Source: Yersinia artesiana | GTDB lineage: Bacteria; Pseudomonadota; Gammaproteobacteria; Enterobacterales; Enterobacteriaceae | Assembly (NCBI RefSeq): GCF_902726545.1 | Contig: NZ_CACVAD010000031.1 | Coordinates: forward strand, 1 to 58,684 | Length of the DNA: 58,684 nt | Reading direction: 5' to 3' | Shown here: piece by piece, positions 40,278-50,590 of the stretch | Layout: each line of letters starts with the position of its first letter | Numbering within the stretch: position 1 is the first letter of the stretch | Notes under the pieces: model-generated | Databases searched by the model: none | What the model was told of the DNA's origin: nothing | Seen by the model: only the letters and a program-made list of their open reading frames with translations | Program-made: the position numbers and the translations under genes

Positions 40278-41084
40278 TTAACGTTTTAAGGCATCACTCA
40301 CTTCGGCCTGAACTATGGACTGAAGAATACCTTTCACAACGCGCGGGTTACCGGCCACGATATTGCCAGAGCTGAAGTGATTATGGCCACCGGCAAAGTC
40401 AGTCACCACACCACCTGACTCACGAACCAACAGCTCGCCACCAGCAAAATCCCACGGCTTCAGGCCAATTTCAAAGAAACCGTCAACACGGCCAGCGGCG
40501 ACATAAGCCAAATCCAGTGCCGCAGAACCGGTGCGACGAAAATCTGCACACTGTTCAAACAGTTTGCCGACAATACGGATATACGCCGGAGCATGTTGTT
40601 TCACTTTGAATGGGAAGCCGGTTGCCAGAATGGTGCCGTCTAAATCCTTGGCATTGGTGCCACGCAGACGATAACCATTTAATTGAGCGCCTTGACCACG
40701 AGTAGCTGTAAACAGTTCGTTACGCATTGGGTCATAAACTACGGCAACTTCGGTACGGCCTTTGATGCGTACCGCGATAGAGACTGCGAAGTGAGGAAGA
40801 CGTTTAATGAAGTTGCTAGTGCCATCCAGTGGATCAATAACCCATTGTACATCTTTGTCTTCGCCTTCCAACTCACCGCATTCTTCACCAATAATGGTGT
40901 GTTTTGGGTAAGATTTACGGATAACGTCAACAATCATAGACTCGGCATCGCGGTCAACGTTGGTAACAAAATCGTTGCTGCCTTTTTGGCTCGCTTCAAC
41001 GGAGTCAGGCGTTTCATAATGTTTGGCAATCAGGTTACCGGCCTTACGCGCAGCGCGTACGGCGATAGTCAGCATTGGATGCAT
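40278..41084 (-). CDS. suhB: Inositol monophosphatase SuhB, transcription (anti)termination factor
   Basis: A 268-residue magnesium-dependent phosphatase that also joins the Nus complex on rRNA operons in E. coli. Motifs are IIGEECGELEG, VQWVIDPLDGTSNFIKRLPHF (metal-binding DPLDGT, quoted in two parts: WVIDPLDGT and NFIKRLPHF), and GLKPWDFAGGELLVRESGG. The length is one residue more than E. coli SuhB. It is divergent from trmJ, with an ERIC element in between. Confidence 0.96.
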   Translation of the reverse strand: MHPMLTIAVRAARKAGNLIAKHYETPDSVEASQKGSNDFVTNVDRDAESMIVDVIRKSYPKHTIIGEECGELEGEDKDVQWVIDPLDGTSNFIKRLPHFAVSIAVRIKGRTEVAVVYDPMRNELFTATRGQGAQLNGYRLRGTNAKDLDGTILATGFPFKVKQHAPAYIRIVGKLFEQCADFRRTGSAALDLAYVAAGRVDGFFEIGLKPWDFAGGELLVRESGGVVTDFAGGHNHFSSGNIVAGNPRVVKGILQSIVQAEVSDALKR

Positions 41085-41154
41085 GGGTATCTTCCACTAG
41101 GATGTTAAAGAACGAGAAACGGCGCATAGTATAGCAGGGGTTCGGATAAATGCC

Positions 41155-41281
41155 TATACCCGTCACCCTTCAAGATGCAGGGGTGTTGGCTGCCCTTGCT
41201 TACCCTGGTCACTTAGTTATCTAAGCTCCCAGAGGCTCACTCGGTTGCCGCCTACCTGCAACTCGAAGTAGCTTGGGTATA
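41155..41281 (-). repeat. Complete ERIC element (127 bp)
   Basis: A 127-base imperfect palindrome starting TATACCCGTCACCCTTCAAG and ending GAAGTAGCTTGGGTATA, bounded by TATA ends. The size and ends fit enterobacterial repetitive intergenic consensus elements. It lies in the suhB-trmJ divergent gap, 46 bases before trmJ, and probably forms part of the trmJ leader or promoter region. Confidence 0.93.
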
Positions 41282-41327
41282 TGTCTGTGTTAAGATATGC
41301 CGATTCCCCGTTATCCTCAGAGTTTGT

Positions 41328-42101
41328 ATGTTACACAATATTCGTATCGTTTTGGTTGAAACCTCACACACCGGCAATATGGGTTCGACAGCCAGAGCCA
41401 TGAAAACCATGGGATTAACCAATTTGTATCTGGTCAATCCTTTAGTCAAACCGGATTCTCAAGCCATTGCGCTATCCGCTGGGGCCAGCGATGTGATTGG
41501 CAATGCCACCATCGTTGATACCTTGGATGAAGCGCTGGCGGGATGCAGCCTGGTGGTGGGTACCAGCGCACGTTCTCGCACCTTACCTTGGCCAATGCTC
41601 GAGCCGCGAGAATGTGGGGTTCGCAGTGCACGCGAAGCCGAACATGCGCCGGTCGCACTGGTGTTTGGTCGTGAGCGGGTGGGCTTAACGAATGATGAAC
41701 TGCAAAAGTGCCATTATCATGTCGCAATCCCGGCTAACCCGGAATACAGTTCGCTGAATCTGGCTATGGCGGTGCAAATTTTAGCGTATGAAGTGCGCGT
41801 GGCCTTCCTTGATCGCCAGCAGACTGCCGCGCCAATAGTAGAAGAAGAGGAAGCTCCTTATCCGTTAGTGGATGACCTGGAGCGTTTCTATCTGCATTTG
41901 GAGCAGGTTTTATCTCATACCGGCTTTATTCGCCAGGCCCATCCGGGGCAGATTATGAGCAAATTGCGCCGTCTGTTTACCCGTGCGCGCCCGGAAGCCC
42001 AAGAGCTGAATATCCTGCGCGGGATGCTGACATCTATTGAGAAACAAGATAAATATCCACAACGTGGGGCAGATGGTAGCGAGCATAATGCTAAAAATTA
42101 A
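41328..42101 (+). CDS. trmJ: tRNA (cytidine/uridine-2'-O-)-methyltransferase TrmJ
   Basis: A 257-residue SPOUT methyltransferase that methylates the ribose at position 32 of several tRNAs. The N-terminal [20 protein letters not shown] and the trefoil-knot motifs [15 protein letters not shown] and [20 protein letters not shown] are typical. An acidic linker ([12 protein letters not shown]) leads to the C-terminal helical dimerisation part. It precedes iscR as in E. coli. Confidence 0.96.
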   Translation: MLHNIRIVLVETSHTGNMGSTARAMKTMGLTNLYLVNPLVKPDSQAIALSAGASDVIGNATIVDTLDEALAGCSLVVGTSARSRTLPWPMLEPRECGVRSAREAEHAPVALVFGRERVGLTNDELQKCHYHVAIPANPEYSSLNLAMAVQILAYEVRVAFLDRQQTAAPIVEEEEAPYPLVDDLERFYLHLEQVLSHTGFIRQAHPGQIMSKLRRLFTRARPEAQELNILRGMLTSIEKQDKYPQRGADGSEHNAKN

Positions 42102-42165
42102 TGCTTTATATCAATTGGTTATTATGAAAACTAACCCAAATTATTAGAAATGGAATAGTTAAATA

Positions 42166-42190
42166 ATACTTGAGTGATTTACTAGGTTAA
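42166..42190 (+). promoter_or_regulatory. IscR type 1 site, distal
   Basis: The 25-base stretch begins ATACTTGAGTGATTTAC and its left half closely fits the [2Fe-2S]-IscR type 1 consensus. Its right half is poorer. It abuts the second site exactly. Confidence 0.55.
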
Positions 42191-42215
42191 ATAGTTGACT
42201 AAAACACTCAAGAAT
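42191..42215 (+). promoter_or_regulatory. IscR type 1 site at the iscR promoter
   Basis: ATAGTTGACT-AAAAC-ACTCAAGAAT fits the type 1 consensus ATASYYGACTRWWWYAGTCRRSTAT at 23 of 25 positions. It contains a TTGACT -35 hexamer (42195-42200), with a -10-like CAGAAT or AGAATT about 17 bases on. Holo-IscR would repress its own operon here. Confidence 0.85.
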
Positions 42216-42257
42216 GTCAGAATTCTGGCTTGTTTTCACCAACAGGTAACTTTAGCT

Positions 42258-42752
42258 ATGAGACTGACTTCCAAAGGCCGTTATGCCGTGACCGCCATGC
42301 TTGATGTGGCATTACATTCCCAGGACGGGCCAGTTCCTCTGGCAGATATTTCTGAACGTCAGGGGATCTCATTATCCTATCTGGAGCAGCTTTTTTCACG
42401 GTTACGCAAAAATGGCTTAGTGGCCAGCGTTCGTGGTCCAGGTGGCGGTTACCTGCTGGGTAAAGATGCATCCGCAATCGCGGTCGGTGCTGTTATCACC
42501 GCCGTTGACGAATCTGTCGATGCGACTCGTTGCCAGGGTAAAGAAGGTTGTCAGGGTGGCGATCGTTGCCTGACTCATACCTTGTGGCGTGATTTGAGTG
42601 AGCGCATCAGCAGCTTCCTCAACAACATCACATTGGCAGAACTGGTGAATAACCAAGATATTCTTGAGGTTGCGGATCGTCAGAATAACGATACGCGCCG
42701 TACGGCTAATGGCCGACCGCAAGAGACGATCAACGTCAATCTGCGCGCATAA
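42258..42752 (+). CDS. iscR: Iron-sulfur cluster regulator IscR
   Basis: A 164-residue Rrf2-family regulator that senses the cell's Fe-S demand through a [2Fe-2S] cluster. The winged HTH (~1-65) has [20 protein letters not shown]. The cluster cysteines are in [18 protein letters not shown], with spacing as in E. coli IscR (Cys92/98/104), and the following His region is intact. ATG 42258 ([15 protein letters not shown]) is the conserved start; the frame upstream of it covers the promoter. It is the first gene of iscRSUA-hscBA-fdx-iscX. Confidence 0.97.
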   Translation: MRLTSKGRYAVTAMLDVALHSQDGPVPLADISERQGISLSYLEQLFSRLRKNGLVASVRGPGGGYLLGKDASAIAVGAVITAVDESVDATRCQGKEGCQGGDRCLTHTLWRDLSERISSFLNNITLAELVNNQDILEVADRQNNDTRRTANGRPQETINVNLRA

Positions 42753-42805
42753 GCAGAGTCTGCGGAATTTTACGTTTTGGAAGTGATGTACGGAGCATAA
42801 GAGCA

Positions 42806-44035
42806 ATGACCGAATCAAAAATAAAGACACCGATCTATCTGGACTATGCAGCAACGACCCCGGTAGATCCTCGTGTCGCTGAAAAAATGATGCAGTATCT
42901 GACTCTGGACGGTATTTTCGGTAACCCTGCCTCTCGTTCTCATAAGTTCGGCTGGCAAGCAGAAGAAGCTGTTGATATTGCACGTAATGATATTGCTGCA
43001 TTGGTAGGTGCTGACCCTCGTGAGATAGTCTTCACCTCCGGTGCAACTGAGTCTGATAACCTCGCGATTAAAGGTGCCGCTAACTTCTATCAGAAGAAAG
43101 GCAAGCACATCATCACCTGTAAGACCGAACATAAAGCTGTGTTGGATACTTGTCGCCAGTTGGAGCGTGAAGGCTTCGAAGTGACTTATTTGGCACCGCA
43201 GTCTAACGGTATTATCGACCTGAAACAGCTTGAAGCTGCGATGCGTGAAGACACCATCTTGGTTTCTATCATGCATGTGAATAATGAAATCGGTGTGGTG
43301 CAAGATATCGCGGAAATCGGCGAAATGTGCCGCAGTCGCGGGATCATTTTCCATGTTGATGCTACGCAAAGCGTCGGTAAATTACCGATTGATCTGAGCA
43401 AACTGAAAGTCGATTTGATGTCCTTCTCTGCCCATAAAGTTTATGGCCCGATGGGCATTGGTGCGCTGTTTGTTCGCCGTAAACCTCGTATTCGTATCGA
43501 AGCCCAGCAGCACGGCGGCGGTCATGAGCGCGGTATGCGTTCGGGCACTTTACCAGTGCATCAGATTGCGGGCATGGGTGAAGCTTACCGCATCGCCAAA
43601 GAAGAGATGGAAAGCGAAGCTGCCCGTCTGCGTTCACTGCGCCTGCGCTTGTGGAACGGTATTAAAGATATCGAAGAAGTTTACCTGAATGGCGATTTAG
43701 AGAATGGTGCACCTGGCATTCTTAACGTCAGCTTCAACTATGTTGAAGGTGAATCGCTTATCATGGCATTGAAAGATCTGGCAGTTTCATCGGGTTCAGC
43801 CTGTACTTCCGCGAGTCTGGAACCTTCTTACGTGTTGCGCGCGTTGGGGATGAACGACGAACTGGCTCACAGTTCAATCCGTTTCTCTCTGGGGCGTTTC
43901 ACCACTGAAGAAGAGATCGACTACGCCATTGCGCTGGTACGTAAATCCATTGGCCGCTTGCGTGATTTGTCTCCGTTATGGGAGATGTTCAAGCAGGGCG
44001 TGGATATCAGTAGCATTGAATGGTCTCACCATTAA
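42806..44035 (+). CDS. iscS: Cysteine desulfurase IscS
   Basis: A 409-residue PLP enzyme that takes sulfur from cysteine for Fe-S clusters, tRNA thiolation and thiamine. The PLP lysine is in [18 protein letters not shown] and the persulfide Cys loop in [14 protein letters not shown]. After MTESKIKTP the sequence reaches the conserved [19 protein letters not shown]. The N-terminus is about 5 residues longer than in E. coli. GGAG lies 10 bases before ATG 42806. Confidence 0.98.
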   Translation: MTESKIKTPIYLDYAATTPVDPRVAEKMMQYLTLDGIFGNPASRSHKFGWQAEEAVDIARNDIAALVGADPREIVFTSGATESDNLAIKGAANFYQKKGKHIITCKTEHKAVLDTCRQLEREGFEVTYLAPQSNGIIDLKQLEAAMREDTILVSIMHVNNEIGVVQDIAEIGEMCRSRGIIFHVDATQSVGKLPIDLSKLKVDLMSFSAHKVYGPMGIGALFVRRKPRIRIEAQQHGGGHERGMRSGTLPVHQIAGMGEAYRIAKEEMESEAARLRSLRLRLWNGIKDIEEVYLNGDLENGAPGILNVSFNYVEGESLIMALKDLAVSSGSACTSASLEPSYVLRALGMNDELAHSSIRFSLGRFTTEEEIDYAIALVRKSIGRLRDLSPLWEMFKQGVDISSIEWSHH

Positions 44036-44065
44036 TTCCAGACTTTAAGACTCAGGAGTAATCAC

Positions 44066-44452
44066 ATGGCTTACAGCGAAAAAGTAATCGATCACTACGA
44101 AAACCCACGCAACGTTGGGTCATTCGATAATGCAGACCCAACCATTGGTAGCGGCATGGTTGGCGCACCCGCTTGTGGTGATGTCATGAAATTGCAGATC
44201 AAAGTTAACGAAGCTGGCATCATTGAAGATGCGCGTTTCAAGACTTATGGCTGCGGCTCTGCCATTGCTTCCAGTTCTCTGGTAACTGAATGGATGAAAG
44301 GCAAGTCTCTCGATCAGGCTGAAGCGATCAAAAATACTCAGATCGCGGAAGAACTGGAGTTACCGCCAGTCAAAATTCACTGCTCAATTTTGGCAGAAGA
44401 TGCCATCAAAGCAGCTATCGCCGACTACAAAAGCAAACATACTGCCAAGTAG
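44066..44452 (+). CDS. iscU: Fe-S cluster scaffold IscU
   Basis: A 128-residue scaffold on which IscS-derived sulfur and iron form clusters. Cluster cysteines are in GAPACGDVMKL, TYGCGSAIASS and KIHCSILAEDA. The LPPVKIHC stretch contains the HscA recognition motif (LPPVK). The length equals E. coli IscU. A strong CAGGAG precedes the ATG. A shortened ERIC separates it from iscA. Confidence 0.98.
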   Translation: MAYSEKVIDHYENPRNVGSFDNADPTIGSGMVGAPACGDVMKLQIKVNEAGIIEDARFKTYGCGSAIASSSLVTEWMKGKSLDQAEAIKNTQIAEELELPPVKIHCSILAEDAIKAAIADYKSKHTAK

Positions 44453-44463
44453 TCTAATATAGA

Positions 44464-44530
44464 TACCCCAAATAATTTGAGTTACAGGAAGGCGGCTAGC
44501 GCACTTGTAGCTTGAAGTATGAGGGGGATA
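44464..44530 (+). repeat. Shortened ERIC element between iscU and iscA
   Basis: A 67-base sequence starts TACCCCAAATAATTTGAGTT, continues acaggaaggcggct, and ends cttgaagtatgagggggata. These are the two outer parts of an ERIC (compare the full copy at 41155-41281, read on the other strand) with about 60 inner bases missing. It widens the iscU-iscA gap to 102 bases. Confidence 0.72.
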
Positions 44531-44554
44531 AGTTATCAGAGTTGAGGAAGGTCT

Positions 44555-44878
44555 ATGTCGATATCAATCAGCGACAGTGCTGCACAGCGGGTCAGCGCCT
44601 TTTTAAATAACCGTGGTAAGGGCTTGGGTCTGCGCTTAGGCGTTCGGACGTCGGGCTGCTCCGGTATGGCGTATATCCTGGAATTTGTTGATGAAATGAA
44701 TGATGACGACATCGTTTTTGAAGACAAAGGTGTGAAAGTGATCATCGACGGCAAAAGCATGGTCTATCTTGACGGCACCGAATTGGATTTCGTCAAAGAA
44801 GGTCTGAACGAAGGCTTTAAGTTCAACAATCCGAACGTCTCCAGTGAGTGCGGATGTGGCGAAAGCTTTAACGTCTGA
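44555..44878 (+). CDS. iscA: Fe-S assembly protein IscA
   Basis: A 107-residue A-type carrier that binds iron or a cluster and hands it to [4Fe-4S] targets. The three conserved cysteines are in [11 protein letters not shown] and SECGCGESF. The length equals E. coli IscA. GAGGAAGG precedes the ATG. It sits between iscU and hscB, with a hairpin-containing gap after it. Confidence 0.97.
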   Translation: MSISISDSAAQRVSAFLNNRGKGLGLRLGVRTSGCSGMAYILEFVDEMNDDDIVFEDKGVKVIIDGKSMVYLDGTELDFVKEGLNEGFKFNNPNVSSECGCGESFNV

Positions 44879-44914
44879 CCCCTGTTTTGTCCCTACCTCA
44901 GGCACTTGTGCTTC

Positions 44915-44947
44915 ATACAGCTCTCTTGCGTTATAAGAGGGCTGTAT
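44915..44947 (+). other. Strong hairpin between iscA and hscB
   Basis: A 13-bp stem ATACAGCTCTCTT/AAGAGGGCTGTAT, with one G-U pair and loop GCGTTAT, followed by no T run. It lies 39 bases before hscB. It could protect or expose RNA ends after cleavage of the isc mRNA, so that iscSUA and hscBA-fdx are expressed differently. Confidence 0.6.
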
Positions 44948-44985
44948 AACTTTCAGCTAAGCCATCACATATTCTTGAGCATGCT

Positions 44986-45510
44986 ATGGATTACTTCACA
45001 CTATTTGGGCTGTCGCCTCAGTACCTGATTGACGGTAGCCAACTCACGACCCGCTATCAGGAATTGCAGCGCCAATTCCATCCTGACCGTTTTGCCAATC
45101 AGCCTGAACGCGAGCGTTTGGCCTCATTACAGCAAGCCGCGACCATCAATGACGCCTACCAAGCCCTCAAGCATCCGTTAAAACGGGCTGAGTATATGCT
45201 ATCTTTGCAGGGTTTTGATTTAGGCAATGAACAACATACTCTGCGTGATACCGCGTTTCTGATGGAACAATTGGAGTTGCGGGAAGAGCTTGATGCTATC
45301 GAACGCAGCCCGGATGCCGAAACGCAACTCGCTGCATTCAGTAGCCGCCTGGCTTTGATGACAAAAATGCGCAGCCAACTAATGGTTGAGCAATTGGATC
45401 AGCAACAGTGGGAACAAGCCGCTGATACGGTTCGGAAATTACGATTTCTGGATAAGCTACAGCAGCAGGTTGAGCAGCTAGAAGAGCGGCTGTTTGATGA
45501 CTTCGTTTGA
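44986..45510 (+). CDS. hscB: Co-chaperone HscB (J-type)
   Basis: A 174-residue J-domain protein that delivers IscU to HscA. The J domain (~1-75) has the HPD motif in [13 protein letters not shown]. The C-terminal three-helix domain (~85-174) binds IscU. Size and position match E. coli HscB. hscA follows after 146 bases of AT-rich DNA without a gene. Confidence 0.97.
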   Translation: MDYFTLFGLSPQYLIDGSQLTTRYQELQRQFHPDRFANQPERERLASLQQAATINDAYQALKHPLKRAEYMLSLQGFDLGNEQHTLRDTAFLMEQLELREELDAIERSPDAETQLAAFSSRLALMTKMRSQLMVEQLDQQQWEQAADTVRKLRFLDKLQQQVEQLEERLFDDFV

Positions 45511-45656
45511 TTTAAATATCGTATAAATTAATTAAAAATAAATAAAATCAAAGTGTTAATTAAGTTTTAATCACTGCAATGTCTGAATAGTTCTTATTAG
45601 AGCAGGATCGCTGGATAGATTTTGCTCTTTAGACTCATGATTGATGGAAGCTCAAC

Positions 45657-47507
45657 ATGGCCTTATTACAAATTAGTGAGCCTGGTTTAACTGCGGCACC
45701 ACACCAACGTCGGTTGGCCGCAGGGATAGATTTAGGCACCACAAATTCATTGGTAGCCACGGTGCGCAGCGGTAAAGCGCAAACGCTGGCAGATGAACAG
45801 CTGCGGGATCTTTTGCCGTCGGTGGTTCACTATCAACAAAATAACATTGATGTCGGCTGGAATGCGCGCGATTTAGCTGCATTGGATCCGGTCAATACTA
45901 TTAGTTCAGTCAAACGCATGATGGGCCGTTCTTTGGCCGATATCGTGCAGCGCTACCCTAATCTGCCTTACCAGTTTCAGCCTAGTGAAAATGGCTTGCC
46001 GATGATCCAGACTGCCAGCGGGTTAGTTAATCCGGTGCAAGTGTCTGCGGATATCCTAAAAGCATTGGCACAGCGGGCGCGTGCTGCATTGGAAGGTGAA
46101 CTTGACGGTGTAGTGATTACCGTTCCGGCTTACTTTGATGATGCTCAGCGTCAGGGAACCAAAGATGCCGCCCGCTTAGCGGGGTTGCATGTGTTGCGTT
46201 TGCTTAATGAGCCGACCGCAGCGGCTATCGCCTATGGCCTGGATTCAGGCCAGGAAGGGGTGATTGCTGTTTACGATTTGGGTGGCGGAACATTTGATAT
46301 CTCTATCTTGCGCTTAAGCCGTGGTGTGTTTGAAGTGCTGGCAACAGGCGGTGATTCTGCGCTGGGTGGGGATGATTTTGACCACCTATTGGCAGATTGG
46401 CTGCGCGAGCAAGCCGGTATTGATTCCCGTGATGATCATGGTGTCCAGCGGCAATTACTTGATGCGGCGATCGCGGCCAAAATTGCCTTGAGTGATGCCG
46501 AAGTTGCTGATGTCTCGGTAGCTGGCTGGCAAGGGCAAATTACCCGTGAGCAATTTGAAGCGCTGATCGCTTCATTAGTTAAGCGCACATTAATGGCTTG
46601 TCGCCGTGCGTTAAAAGATGCTGGCGTGACGGCTGACGAAGTGTTGGAAGTGGTGATGGTGGGCGGTTCGACCCGTGTGCCGTTGGTGCGTGAGCAGGTG
46701 GGGCAATTCTTTGGCCGCACGCCACTGACCTCGATTGATCCCGATAAAGTGGTCGCTATTGGTGCGGCGATCCAAGCAGACATTCTGGTGGGAAATAAAC
46801 CTGACAGTGACATGTTGCTGCTGGATGTTATCCCGCTGTCATTAGGGCTGGAAACCATGGGCGGTTTAGTGGAAAAAGTGATTCCACGCAATACCACCAT
46901 TCCGGTCGCCCGCGCGCAAGAGTTCACCACCTTTAAAGATGGTCAGAGTGCGATGACTATCCACGTGCTACAAGGTGAACGCGAGTTGGTGCAGGATTGC
47001 CGTTCCCTGGCCCGCTTTGCCTTACGTGGTTTGCCGCCGCTGCCAGCGGGAGGGGCACATATTCGTGTGACTTTCCAGGTTGATGCGGATGGGTTATTGA
47101 GTGTCACGGCGATGGAAAAATCCACTGGCGTGGAGGCATCGATTCAGGTGAAGCCTTCCTATGGGCTATCCGATGATGAAATTGCCAATATGATTAAAGA
47201 TTCAATGGCGAATGCGCAAAGTGATATCGGCGCGCGTAAGCTGGCGGAACAACAAGTCGAAGCCTCTCGTGTGCTGGAAAGTTTACAAGGCGCACTGGCG
47301 GAAGACTCGGCATTACTCAGTGAGCAAGAAAGTACTGCTATCGCTCAGGCGATGGCGGCATTACAGCAGCAGATGCAAGGCACTGACCCACACGCAATCG
47401 AAGCTGCGATAAAAGCGTTAGATGCACAAACGCAAGATTTTGCCGCGCGCCGAATGGATGCTTCTATTCGCCGTGCTTTGGCTGGCCATTCAGTGGATGA
47501 GGTTTAA
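45657..47507 (+). CDS. hscA: Hsp70-type chaperone HscA
   Basis: A 616-residue Hsp70 specialised for releasing clusters from IscU. The nucleotide-binding domain has [12 protein letters not shown] (~24-35), [14 protein letters not shown] and [13 protein letters not shown]. The substrate domain (~390-500) and helical lid follow. The length equals E. coli HscA. It ends 2 bases before fdx. Confidence 0.98.
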   Translation: MALLQISEPGLTAAPHQRRLAAGIDLGTTNSLVATVRSGKAQTLADEQLRDLLPSVVHYQQNNIDVGWNARDLAALDPVNTISSVKRMMGRSLADIVQRYPNLPYQFQPSENGLPMIQTASGLVNPVQVSADILKALAQRARAALEGELDGVVITVPAYFDDAQRQGTKDAARLAGLHVLRLLNEPTAAAIAYGLDSGQEGVIAVYDLGGGTFDISILRLSRGVFEVLATGGDSALGGDDFDHLLADWLREQAGIDSRDDHGVQRQLLDAAIAAKIALSDAEVADVSVAGWQGQITREQFEALIASLVKRTLMACRRALKDAGVTADEVLEVVMVGGSTRVPLVREQVGQFFGRTPLTSIDPDKVVAIGAAIQADILVGNKPDSDMLLLDVIPLSLGLETMGGLVEKVIPRNTTIPVARAQEFTTFKDGQSAMTIHVLQGERELVQDCRSLARFALRGLPPLPAGGAHIRVTFQVDADGLLSVTAMEKSTGVEASIQVKPSYGLSDDEIANMIKDSMANAQSDIGARKLAEQQVEASRVLESLQGALAEDSALLSEQESTAIAQAMAALQQQMQGTDPHAIEAAIKALDAQTQDFAARRMDASIRRALAGHSVDEV

Positions 47508-47509
47508 TC

Positions 47510-47845
47510 ATGCCCAAAATAGTATTTCTGCCCCATAAAGACCTTTGCCCGGATGGTGCCGTACTGGAAGCAACTCAAGGTGAAACCATATTGGATGTCG
47601 CCTTGCGCAATGGGATCGACATCGAGCATGCCTGTGAGAAATCCTGTGCCTGTACCACTTGCCACTGTGTGGTGCGGGAAGGTTTTGATTCTCTGCCAGA
47701 AAGTAGTGAACTGGAAGATGACATGCTGGATAAAGCCTGGGGTCTGGAGCCGGAGAGCCGCCTGAGTTGTCAGGCCAGAGTGACGGACGAAGATCTGGTG
47801 GTTGAGATCCCGCGTTATACCATTAACCATGCGCGAGAGCATTAA
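47510..47845 (+). CDS. fdx: [2Fe-2S] ferredoxin Fdx
   Basis: A 111-residue adrenodoxin-type ferredoxin that supplies electrons for cluster assembly. The ligand motif is [12 protein letters not shown] (residues ~42-53) plus a distal Cys in RLSCQARV (~87). The length equals E. coli Fdx. It is coupled to hscA and followed by iscX after 19 bases. Confidence 0.97.
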   Translation: MPKIVFLPHKDLCPDGAVLEATQGETILDVALRNGIDIEHACEKSCACTTCHCVVREGFDSLPESSELEDDMLDKAWGLEPESRLSCQARVTDEDLVVEIPRYTINHAREH

Positions 47846-47864
47846 TCATAAGCGAGGACATGAT

Positions 47865-48065
47865 ATGAGTTTAACCTGGCAAGATACCCGCGAAATTGGT
47901 GAAGCGCTATATGATCAATTTCCGGATACCGATCCGAAGACGGTGCGTTTCACCGATATGCACCAATGGATCTGCGACTTAGAAGATTTCGATGACGATC
48001 CGCAGGGATCAAATGAAAAAGTGCTGGAAGCGATCCTTCTGGTCTGGTTAGATGAGTTTGAATAA
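47865..48065 (+). CDS. iscX: IscX, small acidic ISC accessory protein
   Basis: A 66-residue acidic protein that binds IscS and tunes cluster synthesis, probably with iron. It begins [20 protein letters not shown], includes [18 protein letters not shown] and ends WLDEFE. The ATG at 47865 is chosen, with AGCGAGGA upstream; an open frame extends further 5' but overlaps fdx and is not conserved. It is the last gene of the isc operon. Confidence 0.95.
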   Translation: MSLTWQDTREIGEALYDQFPDTDPKTVRFTDMHQWICDLEDFDDDPQGSNEKVLEAILLVWLDEFE

Positions 48066-48072
48066 ATACCTG

Positions 48073-48098
48073 AGGGTCGCACGAGCGGCCCTTTTTTC
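48073..48098 (+). terminator. Intrinsic terminator after iscX
   Basis: Stem AGGGTCGC/GCGGCCCT with one G-U pair, loop ACGA, and a six-T run. It ends the isc operon. Confidence 0.9.
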
Positions 48099-48235
48099 TA
48101 TTGTTACTTTATAGCTGGCTGTTACTGTATAGCAGACAGTATTTTTCGAGTAGAACGTTTTGAACCGCCGTGGCTAACACAGGGCCGCGTATAACTAGCT
48201 GAATAACAGCAAAAAATAATAATGAAGAGGTTGTC

Positions 48236-49531
48236 ATGACAGAAATAATGCAAGTATCCCTATCAAATAACCCAGCTGACGCCCGTTGGGGTGAGAAAGC
48301 TTTGCTCAGCACCGATGCTGAGGGGATAACGATTCATCTGACCGGTAATGGCAAGTTAGGGGCGATTCAACGTGCCGCCCGTAAAATCGACGGGCAGGGC
48401 ATCAAACACGTAAAATTGGCCGGGGACGGCTGGGGTTTGGAACAAAGCTGGGCATTCTGGCAGGGGTTCCGTGGGCCAAAAGGCCAGCGCAGCGTGGAGT
48501 GGGCAGAACTGCCAGAGAACGAAAAAACCGAGCTGGAACAACGGCTAAAAATTATTGACTGGGTGCGCGACACCATTAATGCACCGGCAGAGGACTTGGG
48601 GCCAGAGCAACTGGCTAAAAACGCGATCGATTTACTGTGTTCAGTATCATGCGATGCTGTCAGCTATCGTATTACTAAAGGTGAAGATCTGCGTGAGCAG
48701 GGGTATGCCGGGATTTACACTGTCGGTCGCGGTTCTGATCGTGCACCAGTGTTGTTGGCGTTGGACTATAACCCAACCGGTAATCCCGATGCGCCAGTGA
48801 TGGCGTGTTTGGTCGGTAAAGGTATTACTTTTGATTCAGGCGGTTACAGCTTGAAGCAGAGCGCTTTTATGGATTCGATGAAATCCGACATGGGGGGTGC
48901 TGCGACAGTTACCGGTGCATTAGCATTGGCTGCGGCTCGTGGCTTGAAAGAGCGGGTAAAACTGTATTTGTGTTGCGCAGATAATATGGTGAGCGGTAAT
49001 GCCTTTAAGCTGGGTGATATCATTCGCTATCGCAATGGTAAGACGGTTGAAATCATGAATACTGATGCAGAAGGGCGCTTGGTATTAGCCGATGGCCTGA
49101 TTGATGCTTCGGAACAGAATGCACCGCTGATTATTGATGCAGCAACCTTAACCGGCGCAGCGAAAACTGCCTTGGGTAATGATTACCATGCTCTGTTTAG
49201 CTTTGATGATCAACTGGCGCAAGAGTTGTTAAACAGCGCCAACAGTGAGCACGAACCTTTCTGGCGTTTACCGCTGGCCGAGTTCCATCGCAGCCAGTTG
49301 CCGTCTAATTTTGCTGAATTGAATAATGTCGCGGGTGCAGCCTACAGTGCTGGTGCCAGCACCGCTGCTGCGTTCTTGTCGCATTTCGTGAAAGAGTATC
49401 AGCAAGGCTGGTTGCATATTGACTGTTCTGCCACTTACCGCAAAGGCGCGGTTGAACAATGGTCGGCCGGTGCTACAGGTCTGGGTGTGCGTACCATTGC
49501 AAATCTGCTGCTGGCGAAAGCAAAACAGTAA
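48236..49531 (+). CDS. pepB: Peptidase B (PepB), leucyl aminopeptidase family
   Basis: A 431-residue cytosolic M17 aminopeptidase with two catalytic metals. Signatures are [15 protein letters not shown] (metal-binding Asp and Lys), [18 protein letters not shown], and [14 protein letters not shown] (the family NTDAEGRL motif). From memory the N-terminus [20 protein letters not shown] tracks E. coli PepB. It has its own upstream gap of 170 bases. A REP-like palindrome follows it. Confidence 0.96.
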   Translation: MTEIMQVSLSNNPADARWGEKALLSTDAEGITIHLTGNGKLGAIQRAARKIDGQGIKHVKLAGDGWGLEQSWAFWQGFRGPKGQRSVEWAELPENEKTELEQRLKIIDWVRDTINAPAEDLGPEQLAKNAIDLLCSVSCDAVSYRITKGEDLREQGYAGIYTVGRGSDRAPVLLALDYNPTGNPDAPVMACLVGKGITFDSGGYSLKQSAFMDSMKSDMGGAATVTGALALAAARGLKERVKLYLCCADNMVSGNAFKLGDIIRYRNGKTVEIMNTDAEGRLVLADGLIDASEQNAPLIIDAATLTGAAKTALGNDYHALFSFDDQLAQELLNSANSEHEPFWRLPLAEFHRSQLPSNFAELNNVAGAAYSAGASTAAAFLSHFVKEYQQGWLHIDCSATYRKGAVEQWSAGATGLGVRTIANLLLAKAKQ

Positions 49532-49543
49532 GTTTGGTGAAGC

Positions 49544-49613
49544 AAGGGGCTAGCACACCTATGGGCACTCCGGCGGCTCACGCCGCTACGACCCAAACGG
49601 CATGCTTCCCCTT
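49544..49613. repeat. REP-like intergenic palindrome, copy 2
   Basis: A 70-base element with outer arms AAGGGG/CCCCTT and an inner stem GCGGC-TCAC-GCCGC at 49573-49586. The core and spacing match the copy after glnB at 27079-27149. It lies between pepB and sseB. Confidence 0.7.
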
Positions 49614-49693
49614 CGTCAAGCTTTGTAAGTTATCAATGGGGGCGCATTTGCGTCCCTTGGTTTGATCTGTTTGATGTACTTCTGGAGTAGAGC

Positions 49694-50569
49694 ATGAGTG
49701 TGCCGCAGTCCCCTGATGATAAGCACGATCATCACCATCACGATGAAGACCAAAGTCTGGAATCCTTGCTAAAACTGGCGGCGACAGAGTCTATTTATCG
49801 CACCGCCTTTTTCCGTGCATTGTTAGATGCAACAGTTTTAGTGCTGGTGGACGATTCAGAGCAGCGCGGTGAAGACGGTGAAATGACATTCACTACGGGC
49901 AATGGGGTGAATATTCTGCATTGGGAAAAGCAGGATGGCGAATCGGTCATTCCATTCTTTACCTCGGTAGAGGTGTTACAGCAGGCGTTGGATATTGCCG
50001 AAGATCAACCCATTGACAGTGATAATCAGCCTTTTATCGCGATGCCAGTGCGGGTGTTATTTGAAATGACACAGGGCGCGCATCTGTTTTTGAATCCTAA
50101 ATCAGAGCACGGTAAAGAGTTTTGGCCGCAAGAAGTGGCGATGTTACTGGAAAACGGCGGTTTGGCCCAAGCGGCAGAAATGGTCGTGGATAAAGAGAGT
50201 CAAATTCTGCTGGGGCAGCCGGAAGAATACCCGACGGCAATGGTTGATGCTTTGATTCAACTGTTCAGTCAACGCAAACCGGTGCGGCGTGCATTTCTGG
50301 CGCTGATGCATGATAAGAGTGTGGATGAGAAACCTAACTTGTTGATTGGGCTGGAAGTAGATGGCTCTATTGATGAGATTGACCAACTGATTCAAGAGGC
50401 CGGCACTGTAGCCAGTGACCATGCGCCTGATGATGGCCCGGTCGATTTTTGCGTGGTAAATGAGAACGAACGGGGAGTCAGTCACTATCTGATGACCCAT
50501 ACCCAGGCGTTTTATCAGCGCAGATGGGGTAGTTGGCTGCGCAATGTGATTCCTTCAGTTAATCATTAA
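49694..50569 (+). CDS. sseB: SseB family protein
   Basis: A 291-residue cytosolic protein of the SseB family (a DUF with N- and C-terminal SseB domains). The N-domain segment is LQHWEKxDGESVIPFFTS-like (here HWEKQDGESVIPFFTS), followed by MPVRVLFEMTQGAHLFLNP; the C-domain has KPNLLIGLEVDGSIDEI and ends YQRRWGSWLRN. It is ~30 residues longer than E. coli SseB, partly from an N-terminal histidine-rich stretch DDKHDHHHHDED. The function is unclear; it was named for a role in serine sensitivity. sseA, next in E. coli, is absent here. Confidence 0.92.
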   Translation: MSVPQSPDDKHDHHHHDEDQSLESLLKLAATESIYRTAFFRALLDATVLVLVDDSEQRGEDGEMTFTTGNGVNILHWEKQDGESVIPFFTSVEVLQQALDIAEDQPIDSDNQPFIAMPVRVLFEMTQGAHLFLNPKSEHGKEFWPQEVAMLLENGGLAQAAEMVVDKESQILLGQPEEYPTAMVDALIQLFSQRKPVRRAFLALMHDKSVDEKPNLLIGLEVDGSIDEIDQLIQEAGTVASDHAPDDGPVDFCVVNENERGVSHYLMTHTQAFYQRRWGSWLRNVIPSVNH

Positions 50570-50590
50570 TTATTAGTCATGGGGCAAGAT

